Assembly: GCA_030145055.1 (NCBI GenBank)
Contig: JAQYWK010000001.1
Coordinates: 979,876 to 1,043,875, forward strand
DNA: 64,000 nucleotides
Direction of reading: 5' to 3'
Origin: Desulfovibrio sp.
GTDB lineage: Bacteria; Desulfobacterota; Desulfovibrionia; Desulfovibrionales; Desulfovibrionaceae
The translations under genes were made by a program, and so were the position numbers. The notes under the pieces were generated by a model. The model made no database searches. It saw nothing but the letters and a program-made list of their open reading frames with translations, and was not told the DNA's origin. Positions 37,134 through 46,080 of this stretch are shown here, piece after piece (the first letter of the stretch is position 1; each line of letters begins with the position of its first letter).

Positions 37134-37880
37134 TTATGTCGTGCTTTGAAAAATAAGCACGATTCCCATGAAGACAAGAAGGATCATGACCATTCTTTTA
37201 TAAAGATCTTCAGACACTTTGCCTGAAAGGATATGGCCAATATATACTCCAAACTGTACGGGAATTAGGGATGCCATGAAAAGTTGTAAAACATATAGAG
37301 TTGTGAGGCCGCTTAAAAAGTGACCGATCGCAGCGAATACTGTCGCTGTTGCAAAAAAAACAGCAAGAGTGGCTCTGAAATCTTCTTTTTTCCAACCCAT
37401 GAGTGAAGAATAAACAATGGTTGGAGGCCCGCCTGCACTAACTGCAGCGATAATTGCGCCTGTTAAAAAACCAGGGACAAGGCCCCATTTGGGATTAATC
37501 TTAAGAATAATAGGTTTAACGAATAAAGAGTAAAGCGCATACCCGGAAATAAGGCATCCTAGAAATAAGGTTATAAAATCGGCGTTTACCTCTTTGAGGA
37601 CGATTGTTCCAAATATTGCTCCGGGCACGCTACCGATAATTAGAGGCATGATCTTTTTTGGGTCTACATTTGCACGCAGGGTCACGGCCATTCTAATGTT
37701 GATGATTATTCCGCAAAGTGTGCAGACCGCAACGGCAGTTTTGATGTCGAGAACTAAGACCAGCAAAGGCATTGCAATTAGAGCGGAACCGAATCCGGTC
37801 ATCCCTTGCAGTAATCCGGCACTCAGGAAAATTAGTGGTACGATTATAAATGGTGTCATGATAGTGGTCTGGGTGTGCAA
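37134..37880 (-). CDS. TauE/SafE-family (DUF81) anion permease
   Basis: A 248-residue integral membrane protein with seven to eight helices and the duplicated TauE/SafE pattern (GMTGFGSALIAMPLLVLVLDIKTAVAVCTLCG in the first half; PGFLTGAIIAAVSAGGPPTIVYSSLMGWKKEDFRATL in the second). Members export sulfite, sulfoacetate or related organosulfur anions, or import sulfate, but substrate cannot be read from sequence. In a sulfate-reducing lineage a sulfur oxyanion is plausible. Next gene on the strand is fxsA. Confidence 0.85.
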   Translation of the reverse strand: MHTQTTIMTPFIIVPLIFLSAGLLQGMTGFGSALIAMPLLVLVLDIKTAVAVCTLCGIIINIRMAVTLRANVDPKKIMPLIIGSVPGAIFGTIVLKEVNADFITLFLGCLISGYALYSLFVKPIILKINPKWGLVPGFLTGAIIAAVSAGGPPTIVYSSLMGWKKEDFRATLAVFFATATVFAAIGHFLSGLTTLYVLQLFMASLIPVQFGVYIGHILSGKVSEDLYKRMVMILLVFMGIVLIFQSTT

Positions 37881-37930
37881 AATTGTCAGCTTTAACGCTG
37901 TAAAATTTGACTGAATTTAAGGTAGTGATG

Positions 37931-38155
37931 TTATCTTTTGCGAAGAATCAAAAGTGTTTTAGTCTCATTAAGAAGCGTTTCAGATATAATTTCTGCATCT
38001 TTAACTTTTGCAATTCTCTCTAATCGCGAGCGCTGGTCGGAATAAATTTCAACGGAGAGGGTCATGGTCGGCATGAGATTTTTGAGACGTGAACTCGTCT
38101 CGATAAAGCCGGCTCAGCAATCAGCCCAGCAAATGATGTTTTTGCTATTATTCAT
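37931..38155 (-). CDS. Candidate small selenoprotein with in-frame TGA (CWADC-Sec)
   Basis: A 75-codon frame on the minus strand starts at ATG 38155 and ends at TAA 37931, interrupted only by TGA at 38116-38114 (codon 14). If TGA is read as selenocysteine (U), the protein is 74 residues: MNNSKNIICWADC-U-AGF, then IETSSRLKNLMPTM, LSVEIYSDQRSRLERIAK and a basic C-terminus LILRKR. It would have Cys9, Cys13 and Sec14 in a row-like redox motif followed by an alternating strand/helix pattern, like a small thioredoxin-fold or carrier protein. Twelve bases after TGA comes a six-base stem with G23 and U24 in the loop (counting U of UGA as 1), the positions used in E. coli fdhF. Weak points: no clear ribosome site before ATG 38155 and no homologue known to me. 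If TGA is a stop, only a 48-codon frame from the later ATG remains. Confidence 0.5.
38083..38100 (-). promoter_or_regulatory. Candidate bacterial SECIS hairpin
   Basis: On the minus strand GAGACG, loop AGUUCA, CGUCUC form a six-pair stem starting 12 bases after the TGA at 38116-38114. Bacterial SECIS elements bind SelB with a mini-helix about 11 bases past UGA and a G-U pair of bases in the apical loop; both features are present, with G and U at positions 23 and 24 from the U of UGA. The hairpin lies inside the coding frame, as expected in bacteria. Confidence 0.5.
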
Positions 38156-38174
38156 ACTGTGATGGATGATAAAT

Positions 38175-38207
38175 GTAGGGCCGGATTTCTATTAAAAATC
38201 CGGCCCT
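38175..38207. terminator. GC-rich hairpin after rpsA
   Basis: AGGGCCGGATTT pairs with AAATCCGGCCCTT just past the rpsA stop at 38213. On the minus strand it is followed by ACATTTA rather than a clean U run, so termination may be partial. That would allow some read-through into the candidate selenoprotein frame that begins 20 bases further on. Confidence 0.6.
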
Positions 38208-38212
38208 TAATA

Positions 38213-39715
38213 CTAATTTTTGTTTTTCATGGCTTCTTGTAGTTTCATACCAAGAAGTCCACCAAAACCAGCTGTGTCGCCAGAAGTCATACTTTGAGCA
38301 GACTGCTGTTTGCGAGGAGCGGATTTTCTAGGAGCAGGTTTAGAGTACTGTTTCCAGTCTTCATTTTCTTTTGGTTCACCTACAGTCAATGTTACTTTGC
38401 GGTCAGCAGTATTAAGTTCTGCAACGTAAACTTTGACTTTCTGACCTGGTGTCAATGCTTCCAACTCAACTTTCTTGTCTGAGCGAGAGATGTGAGACAT
38501 AGGTAGAAGTCCGGTGATGCCGGGAGCAAGGCTGATGAAAATACCGAATTCGGCCTTGTTTTCAACAGTTCCTTCAACTTCGGTGCCAGGTTTGAAAGAA
38601 TCTTCAACGTCAAGCCATGGATCACCAGCAGCGTCTTTCATGCTAAGTGCAATGCGACGTTTAACTGGATCAAGATCCTTGATCATGACAGAGACTTCCT
38701 GTCCGGGAGTAACTTCGTCGGCAGGTTTGTGAACGCGTTTGGTATAGCTCATTTCTGAGATATGAACGAGTCCTTCGATGCCGGGAGCGATCTCAACAAA
38801 TGCGCCGAAGTCTGCGCAACGGGCAACCGTTCCGGTAACTTTGTCGCCAGCACTGAATTTATCGCCTAGTTCGTCCCAAGGATCAGCCTGAAGCTGCTTG
38901 AGAGAAAGACCGATTTTCAGTCCTTTGCCGTCTTTGCGAGGCTCGATAGAAAGAATTCTTACAGTGATTTCATCACCGGGCTGAACAATGTCTTCGGGCT
39001 TAGCAGAGCGGGACCAGCTGAGTTCGGAAATGTGAACCATTCCTTCAACGCCGGGAGCTAGTTCCACAAAGGCACCAAATGCCATAAGCTTAGTGACTTT
39101 ACCATCCATGACTGCGTCAGGCTTGACTTCCTCGAGGAATTTCTCGCGGAATTTTTCCTGTTCAACTTCAAGAAGAGCTCTGCGGGAAACGACGATGTTG
39201 CGTCCGTTTTCTTCAAACTTGATAATCTTGAAATTGAAAGTTTCACCCACGTAATCTTCGGGGGTTTCCACGAAGGTTGCGTCGATCTGGCTAACAGGAC
39301 AGAACACCTTGCGGTGCATCATGCTGACTCTGAAACCGCCTTTACATGTTTCTAGAACCTTGCCTTCTACAGGAACGCCGCTCTCATATGCATCATTAAG
39401 CATATTGAGGCCGCCTGCGCCGGACATGGCTTTGGATAGGCTGATTCCATTACTGTCGATGGATATTACGTAGAGTTCTACGGCGTCTCCGTCCTTAACG
39501 GTCAGTTCTCCTTCGGGATCGGTCAGTTCGTCACGGTTTACAATTCCATCAACTTTGGAACCAGTGTCAATAAACACGGAATCCTTAGTGATTGAAATTA
39601 CAGTTCCTTTGACTAAATCACCGACTTGAAGGTTGTCGTTTGACTCTGACTGAAAGGCTTCAAAAAGTTCGGCAAAGTTTTCTTCGCCATTAGCTTCCAA
39701 GTTCTGCTCGGACAT
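38213..39715 (-). CDS. rpsA: 30S ribosomal protein S1 (five S1 domains)
   Basis: A 500-residue protein with S1 RNA-binding units, for example LVKGTVISITKDSVFIDTGS, GKVTKLMAFGAFVELAPGVEGMVHISELSW, GTVARCADFGAFVEIAPGIEGLVHISEMSY and GTVENKAEFGIFISLAPGITGLLPMSHIS. I count five such domains, one fewer than the 557-residue E. coli protein, plus a basic tail rich in Lys, Arg and Gln. S1 recruits mRNA to the ribosome. It starts at ATG 39715 after AGGAG and lies downstream of the activase gene; the 100-base gap could hold a promoter, so operon membership with the upstream genes is uncertain. Confidence 0.95.
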   Translation of the reverse strand: MSEQNLEANGEENFAELFEAFQSESNDNLQVGDLVKGTVISITKDSVFIDTGSKVDGIVNRDELTDPEGELTVKDGDAVELYVISIDSNGISLSKAMSGAGGLNMLNDAYESGVPVEGKVLETCKGGFRVSMMHRKVFCPVSQIDATFVETPEDYVGETFNFKIIKFEENGRNIVVSRRALLEVEQEKFREKFLEEVKPDAVMDGKVTKLMAFGAFVELAPGVEGMVHISELSWSRSAKPEDIVQPGDEITVRILSIEPRKDGKGLKIGLSLKQLQADPWDELGDKFSAGDKVTGTVARCADFGAFVEIAPGIEGLVHISEMSYTKRVHKPADEVTPGQEVSVMIKDLDPVKRRIALSMKDAAGDPWLDVEDSFKPGTEVEGTVENKAEFGIFISLAPGITGLLPMSHISRSDKKVELEALTPGQKVKVYVAELNTADRKVTLTVGEPKENEDWKQYSKPAPRKSAPRKQQSAQSMTSGDTAGFGGLLGMKLQEAMKNKN

Positions 39716-39819
39716 TCTCTATACTCCTAGAGGGAAAAAACTTCGCGACAGATGTGTTTTTTTAGTGCCGCGAACATTGGGAACCTAACGGTATTGGGCT
39801 TATTTTTCAAACCATTTAT

Positions 39820-40596
39820 TCAACATATTTTCAGAACAGACTTTCCGTGGAGCGCGGCACCCAGTGCACCGACCATATCCGGTCTATCAGGAACGGATGG
39901 AGATATCTTTAGTGCGTCTGTTAACATGTTGATAACACAAGGGTTATTAGCCACTCCGCCCGCAAACACCAACGGCTCATTCAGTCCTACTCGGTGAAGC
40001 ATATTTGTTGTGCGCCTAACTATTGATCCGTGCAATCCGAGTGCAATATCGCGCGGATTCTTACCTTGGGCCATAAGTGAGGTCGCTTCGGTCTCCGCAA
40101 AAACGGTGCACATACTGTTTATCATTAATGGTTCATCACCCTCAAGAGCGTAGCTTCCGAAGTCCGCAATGGGGATTTGAAAAACTGTTGCGAGGTGCTC
40201 TAAAAATTTTCCAGTTCCCGCCGCGCATCGATCATTCATTTCGAATTTCGCAACTTTCCCGTTTTTCATGAGCGATATAGCTTTGGTGTCCTGCCCGCCA
40301 ATATCAAGGATGGTGCGCGCTTCAGGAAACAAGTGTGCAACTCCAAGGGCGTACGCTTTGATCTCCGTCAGCGAAACAGTGGTGACACCGCAAAGCTCCT
40401 CGGTCACGAGTTTTCTGCCATAACCTGTAGCGGAAATAATTTCGGGAGCAATTCCGTCCAGAATAATTTTTAGCTGTGATGCAGGATCAAAAGTGGTGGC
40501 TAATCTGCGTTCAAGCACAATTTCATTGTTTGTATCATCAGGGTCCAGTAGGACTAATTCCATTGATCGTGAGCCGATATCAATTCCAGCTATCAT
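39820..40596 (-). CDS. 2-hydroxyacyl-CoA dehydratase-type activase (ASKHA ATPase)
   Basis: A protein of about 258 residues of the BadF/HgdC family. MIAGIDIGSRSMELVLLD is the phosphate-1 loop; TILDIGGQDTKAISL is the phosphate-2 loop with the family motif GGQD; the cluster-binding Cys pattern is NDRCAAGTGKFLE together with a Cys in INSMCTVFAETE. Each subunit of the homodimer gives two Cys to one [4Fe-4S] cluster, and ATP hydrolysis pushes an electron to the partner reductase. The frame opens at a GTG (40638), but ATG 40596 matches the family start. The partner is encoded 72 bases upstream, separated by a short GC hairpin (40620-40642). Confidence 0.9.
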   Translation of the reverse strand: MIAGIDIGSRSMELVLLDPDDTNNEIVLERRLATTFDPASQLKIILDGIAPEIISATGYGRKLVTEELCGVTTVSLTEIKAYALGVAHLFPEARTILDIGGQDTKAISLMKNGKVAKFEMNDRCAAGTGKFLEHLATVFQIPIADFGSYALEGDEPLMINSMCTVFAETEATSLMAQGKNPRDIALGLHGSIVRRTTNMLHRVGLNEPLVFAGGVANNPCVINMLTDALKISPSVPDRPDMVGALGAALHGKSVLKIC

Positions 40597-40667
40597 TTTA
40601 ATTTTCAGTCCTTTTATATAGAGGGGCGATAATCTCACCCCTCTATTTTGATTGTAAGAAAGCAGGT

Positions 40668-41945
40668 TTAGGAAATCATTTCCACAAAGGCTTCAACCCT
40701 TGTTTTTAGCTGTTCAACGTCTTCCATGCTGTAATCTGTTTCAATGGAAAGCATGGGGATATTTTCGGATGCCAGAGTCTTTTCTACTTTGAAAGCTTCA
40801 TGAGTATAGGGCTGGCAGAACATGAGTGAGTAATGAATAACACCATCAACGCCAGCTTGCTCGGCTAGCTCTTTGATGTTGTCCATGCGTTCATTGTTAG
40901 GTGTGAAGCATGCGCAGTCTATTTTCATGTAACGGTCGCAGATCGCATCAATCATTTCTTCGACGGTTTCACAGGATTCGTCAACTAGATCGCGGCTGTT
41001 GCGGGTTCCAATGCATGATTCCTCTGCAACAACCACAGCGCCTGAGCTTTCTATTATGTATGGAAGTTTCCAGTTCGGAACAGCCATCGGGCAACCTGAA
41101 AGCATTAAGCGTGGTGTGTTTTCGGCTACAATCCCTTCACTATTTGCGATGCGTTCATCTATTTGGTCACAAAGGGTATTGATGCTCTGTGTGAAGCGGA
41201 TTGGATCATCGTAAAAGCTGATCTGATTGATTAAAAGAACGTCACGCCCTGAAATCGGTGTAGGTTTGGCAGCGCGAAGTGTGTTTAAACGTTGCAGAGC
41301 ACGCCGTTTATCGTTGGAGATTTTGATGCCGTTTTTAAGAGACTCGGCTGTGATGGTTTTGCCTGTTAATTTTTCAAGCTCGTCTTTCAAACGCAGTACT
41401 TCAGATTTCCATAAAGCCCTGTCGCTTTCTTCTTTGCGTTGTGGAACTTCCATGATGTGCATAGGAGCCATTTCGCCGAATGCTTCGTAAGCTTTTTTCT
41501 TACCATCACAGGTAGTTTCACCGATAATGAGATCGCATGATTCAGTGTAGGGGCAGATTTTTGCCATCTTAAAACCGATGAAAGATTTGATTAAAGCACA
41601 AGTATTTCGGGGTACTACAGTTTCAGCCGCTTCCGTTCCTGCATCCGCTCCGGCGCACAGCCCAACTTGAATCGCATCAACTGCAAGGGATAGTTCCTCG
41701 GGTACGAAAACACAGAATGTTCCGATAATTTTACGACCAGCTTCTTTTGCGTCCATGAGTTCCTTGACGCGGAGTCCATGCACTTCTGAAAGTACGAAAT
41801 CTAAATATTCCATACCCTTGAGGCGTTTTTCTTGACTCATATAAATATCGCCGTAAAATTTTCCAAGTACTTCTAGGAGGCCATCGTGTGCCTCAATATC
41901 CAAATTTAGATTTTCCCACATTGCTTTGTAAGCGGAATTAGACAT
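40668..41945 (-). CDS. Double-cubane cluster reductase, YjiM/HgdB family
   Basis: A 425-residue protein of the 2-hydroxyacyl-CoA dehydratase beta/YjiM family. Iron-sulfur ligands are likely in KICPYTESCDLIIGETTCDGKK, MLSGCPMAVPNW, ESCIGTRN and ACFTPNNERM, and the late MFCQPYTHEAF supplies another Cys. The CACFTPN element and single-subunit arrangement with an adjacent activase fit the double-cubane [8Fe-9S] reductases, which reduce small substrates at very low potential, more than a real two-subunit dehydratase. The natural substrate is unknown. Neighbours: the activase follows. Good ribosome site before ATG 41945 (GGGGG). No transporter or CoA gene is near to hint at a substrate. Confidence 0.88.
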   Translation of the reverse strand: MSNSAYKAMWENLNLDIEAHDGLLEVLGKFYGDIYMSQEKRLKGMEYLDFVLSEVHGLRVKELMDAKEAGRKIIGTFCVFVPEELSLAVDAIQVGLCAGADAGTEAAETVVPRNTCALIKSFIGFKMAKICPYTESCDLIIGETTCDGKKKAYEAFGEMAPMHIMEVPQRKEESDRALWKSEVLRLKDELEKLTGKTITAESLKNGIKISNDKRRALQRLNTLRAAKPTPISGRDVLLINQISFYDDPIRFTQSINTLCDQIDERIANSEGIVAENTPRLMLSGCPMAVPNWKLPYIIESSGAVVVAEESCIGTRNSRDLVDESCETVEEMIDAICDRYMKIDCACFTPNNERMDNIKELAEQAGVDGVIHYSLMFCQPYTHEAFKVEKTLASENIPMLSIETDYSMEDVEQLKTRVEAFVEMIS

Positions 41946-42136
41946 GATTTGTTCCCCCTGAAAAGTTGTTTGAAATATGTTTAGTATAGAATTGCATTAA
42001 ATAGAGGAGTTACGGGGTTAAAACAAATCGATTTAAATAGTCGATCCGCGCACTAACCATTGATTAAACTAATAGCAGCAATAGATTCGCCCTAGCCTTA
42101 GTTGATATATTCATATAGTTCTGCCGAAATAAACAA

Positions 42137-43741
42137 ATGAGGGTGAATTTGAAAAAAGCGGAAGCGACGGCTTATGCTCGCGGTTTAACTCCTGAAAGAG
42201 AGTTCAGCGCGGCTTATATGGATTTAAGAAATTTGCGCGGAATTCTGCAAAAGAGTCCCGATTGTGCGGACTATTCAATTTTGAAGGCCGTATGGGACGT
42301 GATTATCGAGCAGAGATATTCCGATCAGACCATGTCCCGCCTGCTTTACCGTGAGTGCGCAAAAACCCTCGCCGCCGTCGGTGCAGCGAGCAGTGATTCC
42401 GAACTCTCATCACAAGCCTTAAGCCTACAAGTCCAAGCCGCATCAACATGTTCTGAACACGCCTCAATTGAAGCTTCCGCAGGACTTGGCGTGTTGCCAT
42501 TTGAACTTGTTCTGCCTGAAGCTCCTACTAATTTTTCGGGCTATGCCCCCTCTATTACTTGGGATGAATTGATAAAACGGGGAGAAGCGCTGGAAGTCCC
42601 TACATTTTCAGGTCGATCAGCAGTTATGAAGTCCGCAGGCGATGATCAAATTTTTGCTATTAAAATTGCGCGCGAAGGCGAAATTCCTGACGGACTACAT
42701 CTTGAAGGTAAATGGACAGAAAAACTGACGGGATTCTCTAAGAATTGCGAAGTTCGTTTCGATTGTCCGCGCCCATTTGGCGTAGCGGGGCAGGTTGTAT
42801 TTAAGGTTACAAATCTGCCAGCAGACGCACCTAGTAATCTACATAAAGATGGCTATGCTATGGCCTATCACGCCCATAGCGATTATTTCGTATATCCTAA
42901 TGATGATAGGGAAGGCAGGCGTTCCGATAAGGATGATTTTTTAGAGATAATGTCCCGCAATACTTTTATTTTAGGCCAGTTAGCAGGGAAAGGTATCGTG
43001 CACGATGCCCCGATTCCGCTCTTTCATAATAGAGTGCAGGCCCTGCGCCGCACGGATGAAGGGGTATATGAGTGGCACAAATTTGGGCGTTTAGATCGCT
43101 GGCTTGAGTCGTGTCGCTTCCCTAATTTTGGGCTTTCGGGGTTGCGTGATTTTGAGCATTTGCAAATAATGAAGCCCGGTTCAGATAAATTTTATCGCGG
43201 TGTAGGTTCGCATTTCATGAGTATATTGCTGGTAATAGGCAGTTGGTTCAGGGCGCAGAATCCAGAAATGTGCGGCCTAGATAAAAACGATGAGCCGATT
43301 GATGCGCGAGAACTCTTTGATGCCGATTTTTTTGAAGTTGCAGTGATGGACTGTTTCAAAGAATATTATCGAGGGTTTACGGGTAGTGAGTTTCAAAATG
43401 AAATAGAATTGCATCCCGCCAAGCTAGTAAAGAGTATGATCGAAGAAATGGGCGTTGATCGGCACATGTTCGAGGTTATGCGAATTGTTGATCAGAAAAT
43501 TTTAGATGATCAAGAGTTTCGCGATTACCTATTAAAGTACGGAATGGACCCCGCAAAAGTTTCAGAGCTTAAGAAGGATGAAGCAGACGTTCCGCTCGTA
43601 ACAGGCCCGCATTTAGGGGATTTCAACGGGGCGATATCACTACCCGAAATAGTCGAGTGGTCCGCAATGGCCGCAGGATGTTGTATTGCGGCTAAGTCGC
43701 TTGGTAGTAGGTGGATTGGTGTGAGGCTTGGGGAGGTTTAA
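42137..43741 (+). CDS. Unknown protein with kinase-like motif, possibly SidJ-related pseudokinase
   Basis: A 534-residue cytoplasmic protein without membrane segments. The N-terminal 140 residues are helical. From about residue 150 there is a kinase-like beginning: VPTFSGRSAVMKSAGDDQ then IFAIKIAREGE, where AIK resembles the VAIK lysine of protein kinases. Later GKGIVHDAPIPLFHNR and EWHKFGRLDRWLESC could be the C-lobe, but no HRD or DFG is clear. I recall the name SidJ-related pseudokinase for such Desulfovibrio proteins; Legionella SidJ is a kinase-fold polyglutamylase. I could not confirm this. The gene overlaps pbpC tail to tail by four bases, is preceded by no convincing ribosome site, and has no obvious partner. 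Confidence 0.55.
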   Translation: MRVNLKKAEATAYARGLTPEREFSAAYMDLRNLRGILQKSPDCADYSILKAVWDVIIEQRYSDQTMSRLLYRECAKTLAAVGAASSDSELSSQALSLQVQAASTCSEHASIEASAGLGVLPFELVLPEAPTNFSGYAPSITWDELIKRGEALEVPTFSGRSAVMKSAGDDQIFAIKIAREGEIPDGLHLEGKWTEKLTGFSKNCEVRFDCPRPFGVAGQVVFKVTNLPADAPSNLHKDGYAMAYHAHSDYFVYPNDDREGRRSDKDDFLEIMSRNTFILGQLAGKGIVHDAPIPLFHNRVQALRRTDEGVYEWHKFGRLDRWLESCRFPNFGLSGLRDFEHLQIMKPGSDKFYRGVGSHFMSILLVIGSWFRAQNPEMCGLDKNDEPIDARELFDADFFEVAVMDCFKEYYRGFTGSEFQNEIELHPAKLVKSMIEEMGVDRHMFEVMRIVDQKILDDQEFRDYLLKYGMDPAKVSELKKDEADVPLVTGPHLGDFNGAISLPEIVEWSAMAAGCCIAAKSLGSRWIGVRLGEV

Positions 43742-46065
43742 TCCCCACCCCGAACTTCAAATAAAACCGAATCCGTCCGCCCGAATGAATCTGTAACAGA
43801 TATTTTATGCTTTCCCGCTTTTATTTCTGCGAATAGCTTTTGATCGAACTTACCCTTATTTACTAATCTTCCATCCAGAAACCAATGGAGCGTTCCGCTG
43901 TCCGCTTCTGCGTTTGCTCGCAAGCTGATTTGCTGAAACTTTAGCGGCGTTCCTTTTCTTAATAGATAAGGCGTGCTTGAAGCTGGAGAAATTATCCTTG
44001 GCGCATTGCCTGCGGGGATTAGATCACAGTCTGGAGACAGTGGCGGAAGTATCGGAACTTCCATGCTGTTTTCTGCTCTCCATCTGGCTAATTGCGCGGG
44101 TAGCGTTCTCACTATTTTCTTATCTAATTTTTTGCGATCCAAACATTCACCTGAAAGGCGGAATCCACTTTTGGGATCGACAAAAATCTGCCTGCAATAT
44201 TCACAGGGTTTGAACTGCGTTTTGCCCGACAGGGTTTGCATGGTGATTCTATCTGTACAAAATGACCCAGGCAATTGATGGCTGTGCGCGCAGACTTTCA
44301 CTTCGCTTATACCAGAACCGTCAGGCTGTGCCGGAAGCTTACCTCCCGGTGATGCGGCGCGAAGCAAATCGAATAACAATGGTCCCGCATGAACTGCTCC
44401 CGAGATACCTTTGCGCGGCCTCCCGTCAGGATTTCCCACCCATACACCGATGGCGTACTCTCCTGAAATTCCAATCGCCCACGCATCTCTATGTCCGAAG
44501 GACGTACCCGTTTTCCAGCCAGTTTCAGGCATGTCGTTTGTGAGCATCCATGTCTCATTCATTTCAGGTCGTGATACTTTGGATAGCATTTGTAGCGTGA
44601 TCCATGATGCTTCCGGCGAGAGCAATTGGGAACTTATTTCATTCTCTGACGGCCTAATTTTATACGGCCTATATCTCCCGCTATCCGCTAAACATGCATA
44701 TAAATTTGTGAGTTCGGTTAGTTTCACTTCACACCCACCAAGAGCGAGTGGCAGTCCATATTCCATCGGATTTTTCTCCAAGGTACTAAGGCCGCCCTTT
44801 CGCAATAAATCGACAAAGCTAGGTACAGTCGTTTGAGCCAATGTTTTGACCGCCGGAACGTTGAGCGAGCGTGCTAATGCTTCGCGCATTTCCACTTGTC
44901 CGCTCCATGTCTGGTCATAATTTTCGGGTGAATAGCCAGAATAATCAACGGGGATATCATATAAATATGATGCGGGAGCCATTAGCCCTTTATCCATAGC
45001 AAGTGCATAGAGAAACGGCTTGAGCGTTGATCCCGGTGAACGTTTGGTTTCAGCTAGATTAATCGCGCCTCCGTATCCCTTTTCGAAATAGTCGGCAGAC
45101 CCGACCAACGCACGAATTTCACGCGTGGGAATATGGATGATTACGCACGCGCCATTGTCTATATCGTCATTGCGCAAAAGCGAAATGTGATTCTTCAACC
45201 GTTCTTCCGCAATCTGTTGAAGCCGATAATCAATAGTAGTTTCGATAGTTGGCGCTGGCCCTGTACGTTCAAGAACCATGCGTGAAAAGTGCGGAGCTTT
45301 CAAAGGAACACGCCGCGTTCTGGTAGGCAACGGAACCTTCTTATTACGCTCAACTTCCGCGCTCGGAAAAACACCGCGTTCCTCCAATTGCTCCATTACG
45401 AGATTTCGCCCACGCTCGGCCTGTTTGGGATGCCTAACGGGGTCATAAGTAGCAGGGCCGCGCGGCATAGTAGTAAGCAACGCCGATTGCGCAAGTGACA
45501 AAGTCGAAGGATCGTGCCCGAAGTAGAAGTGTGACGCTGCGGCAACGCCTTCAATATTGCCGCCATAGGGGAGCATGTTCAGATATATTTCAAGCAGTTC
45601 GTCATTTGAGTGGTGCCATTTCAACTGAACAGCGCGAAATGATTCTTTAAGCTTAGCTAACAAAGTACGGCGCTTCGGCTCTGCCATACGAGCGATCTGC
45701 ATAGGAATTGTAGATGCACCTGAAATAACGTGGCCCGCACGGATATTCGAAACCGCCGCGCGGATTGCAGAAAAAGGATTAATACCCGGATGATATTCAA
45801 ACCAGCCGTCCTCCGAAGCTATAAGCGATTGTATGAGGACAGGCGACACCGTAGAAATATCAGTGTGCATACGGCGAGCGCCATCAGGAGGCAGAAAAAT
45901 GCGCAAAGGATTGTGATCGCGATCATAAACAACAGTGGCGGTCGCTGGGTGCAATTTGTGCTCGGGAAATGGATACATAAAATCCAAAGCAAAAAAGGCG
46001 ACAAAGCAAAGAGCAATGCCGCCTAAAATAACCATTATTTTTCTACTTATGTTCAAGTTTTTCAA
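43738..46065 (-). CDS. pbpC: Penicillin-binding protein 1C
   Basis: A 775-residue class A PBP. A short cytoplasmic start and membrane helix (about 8-30) precede the glycosyltransferase domain, with the family motif ASEDGWFEYHPGI and the following GASTIPMQIARM and LLTTMPRGPATYDP. The transpeptidase domain has GSTLKPFLYAL (SxxK), SLN (LARSLNVPAV) and WKTGTSFGHRDAW (KTG). The C-terminal BiPBP_C domain (after about 690) reads PASSTPYLLRKGTPLKFQQISL. It overlaps the pseudokinase gene tail to tail. As in E. coli, it is encoded next to an alpha-2-macroglobulin, reading in the same direction; the pair probably repairs and protects the envelope. Confidence 0.95.
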   Translation of the reverse strand: MKNLNISRKIMVILGGIALCFVAFFALDFMYPFPEHKLHPATATVVYDRDHNPLRIFLPPDGARRMHTDISTVSPVLIQSLIASEDGWFEYHPGINPFSAIRAAVSNIRAGHVISGASTIPMQIARMAEPKRRTLLAKLKESFRAVQLKWHHSNDELLEIYLNMLPYGGNIEGVAAASHFYFGHDPSTLSLAQSALLTTMPRGPATYDPVRHPKQAERGRNLVMEQLEERGVFPSAEVERNKKVPLPTRTRRVPLKAPHFSRMVLERTGPAPTIETTIDYRLQQIAEERLKNHISLLRNDDIDNGACVIIHIPTREIRALVGSADYFEKGYGGAINLAETKRSPGSTLKPFLYALAMDKGLMAPASYLYDIPVDYSGYSPENYDQTWSGQVEMREALARSLNVPAVKTLAQTTVPSFVDLLRKGGLSTLEKNPMEYGLPLALGGCEVKLTELTNLYACLADSGRYRPYKIRPSENEISSQLLSPEASWITLQMLSKVSRPEMNETWMLTNDMPETGWKTGTSFGHRDAWAIGISGEYAIGVWVGNPDGRPRKGISGAVHAGPLLFDLLRAASPGGKLPAQPDGSGISEVKVCAHSHQLPGSFCTDRITMQTLSGKTQFKPCEYCRQIFVDPKSGFRLSGECLDRKKLDKKIVRTLPAQLARWRAENSMEVPILPPLSPDCDLIPAGNAPRIISPASSTPYLLRKGTPLKFQQISLRANAEADSGTLHWFLDGRLVNKGKFDQKLFAEIKAGKHKISVTDSFGRTDSVLFEVRGGD

Positions 46066-46080
46066 GGCTCAACCCGCTAA

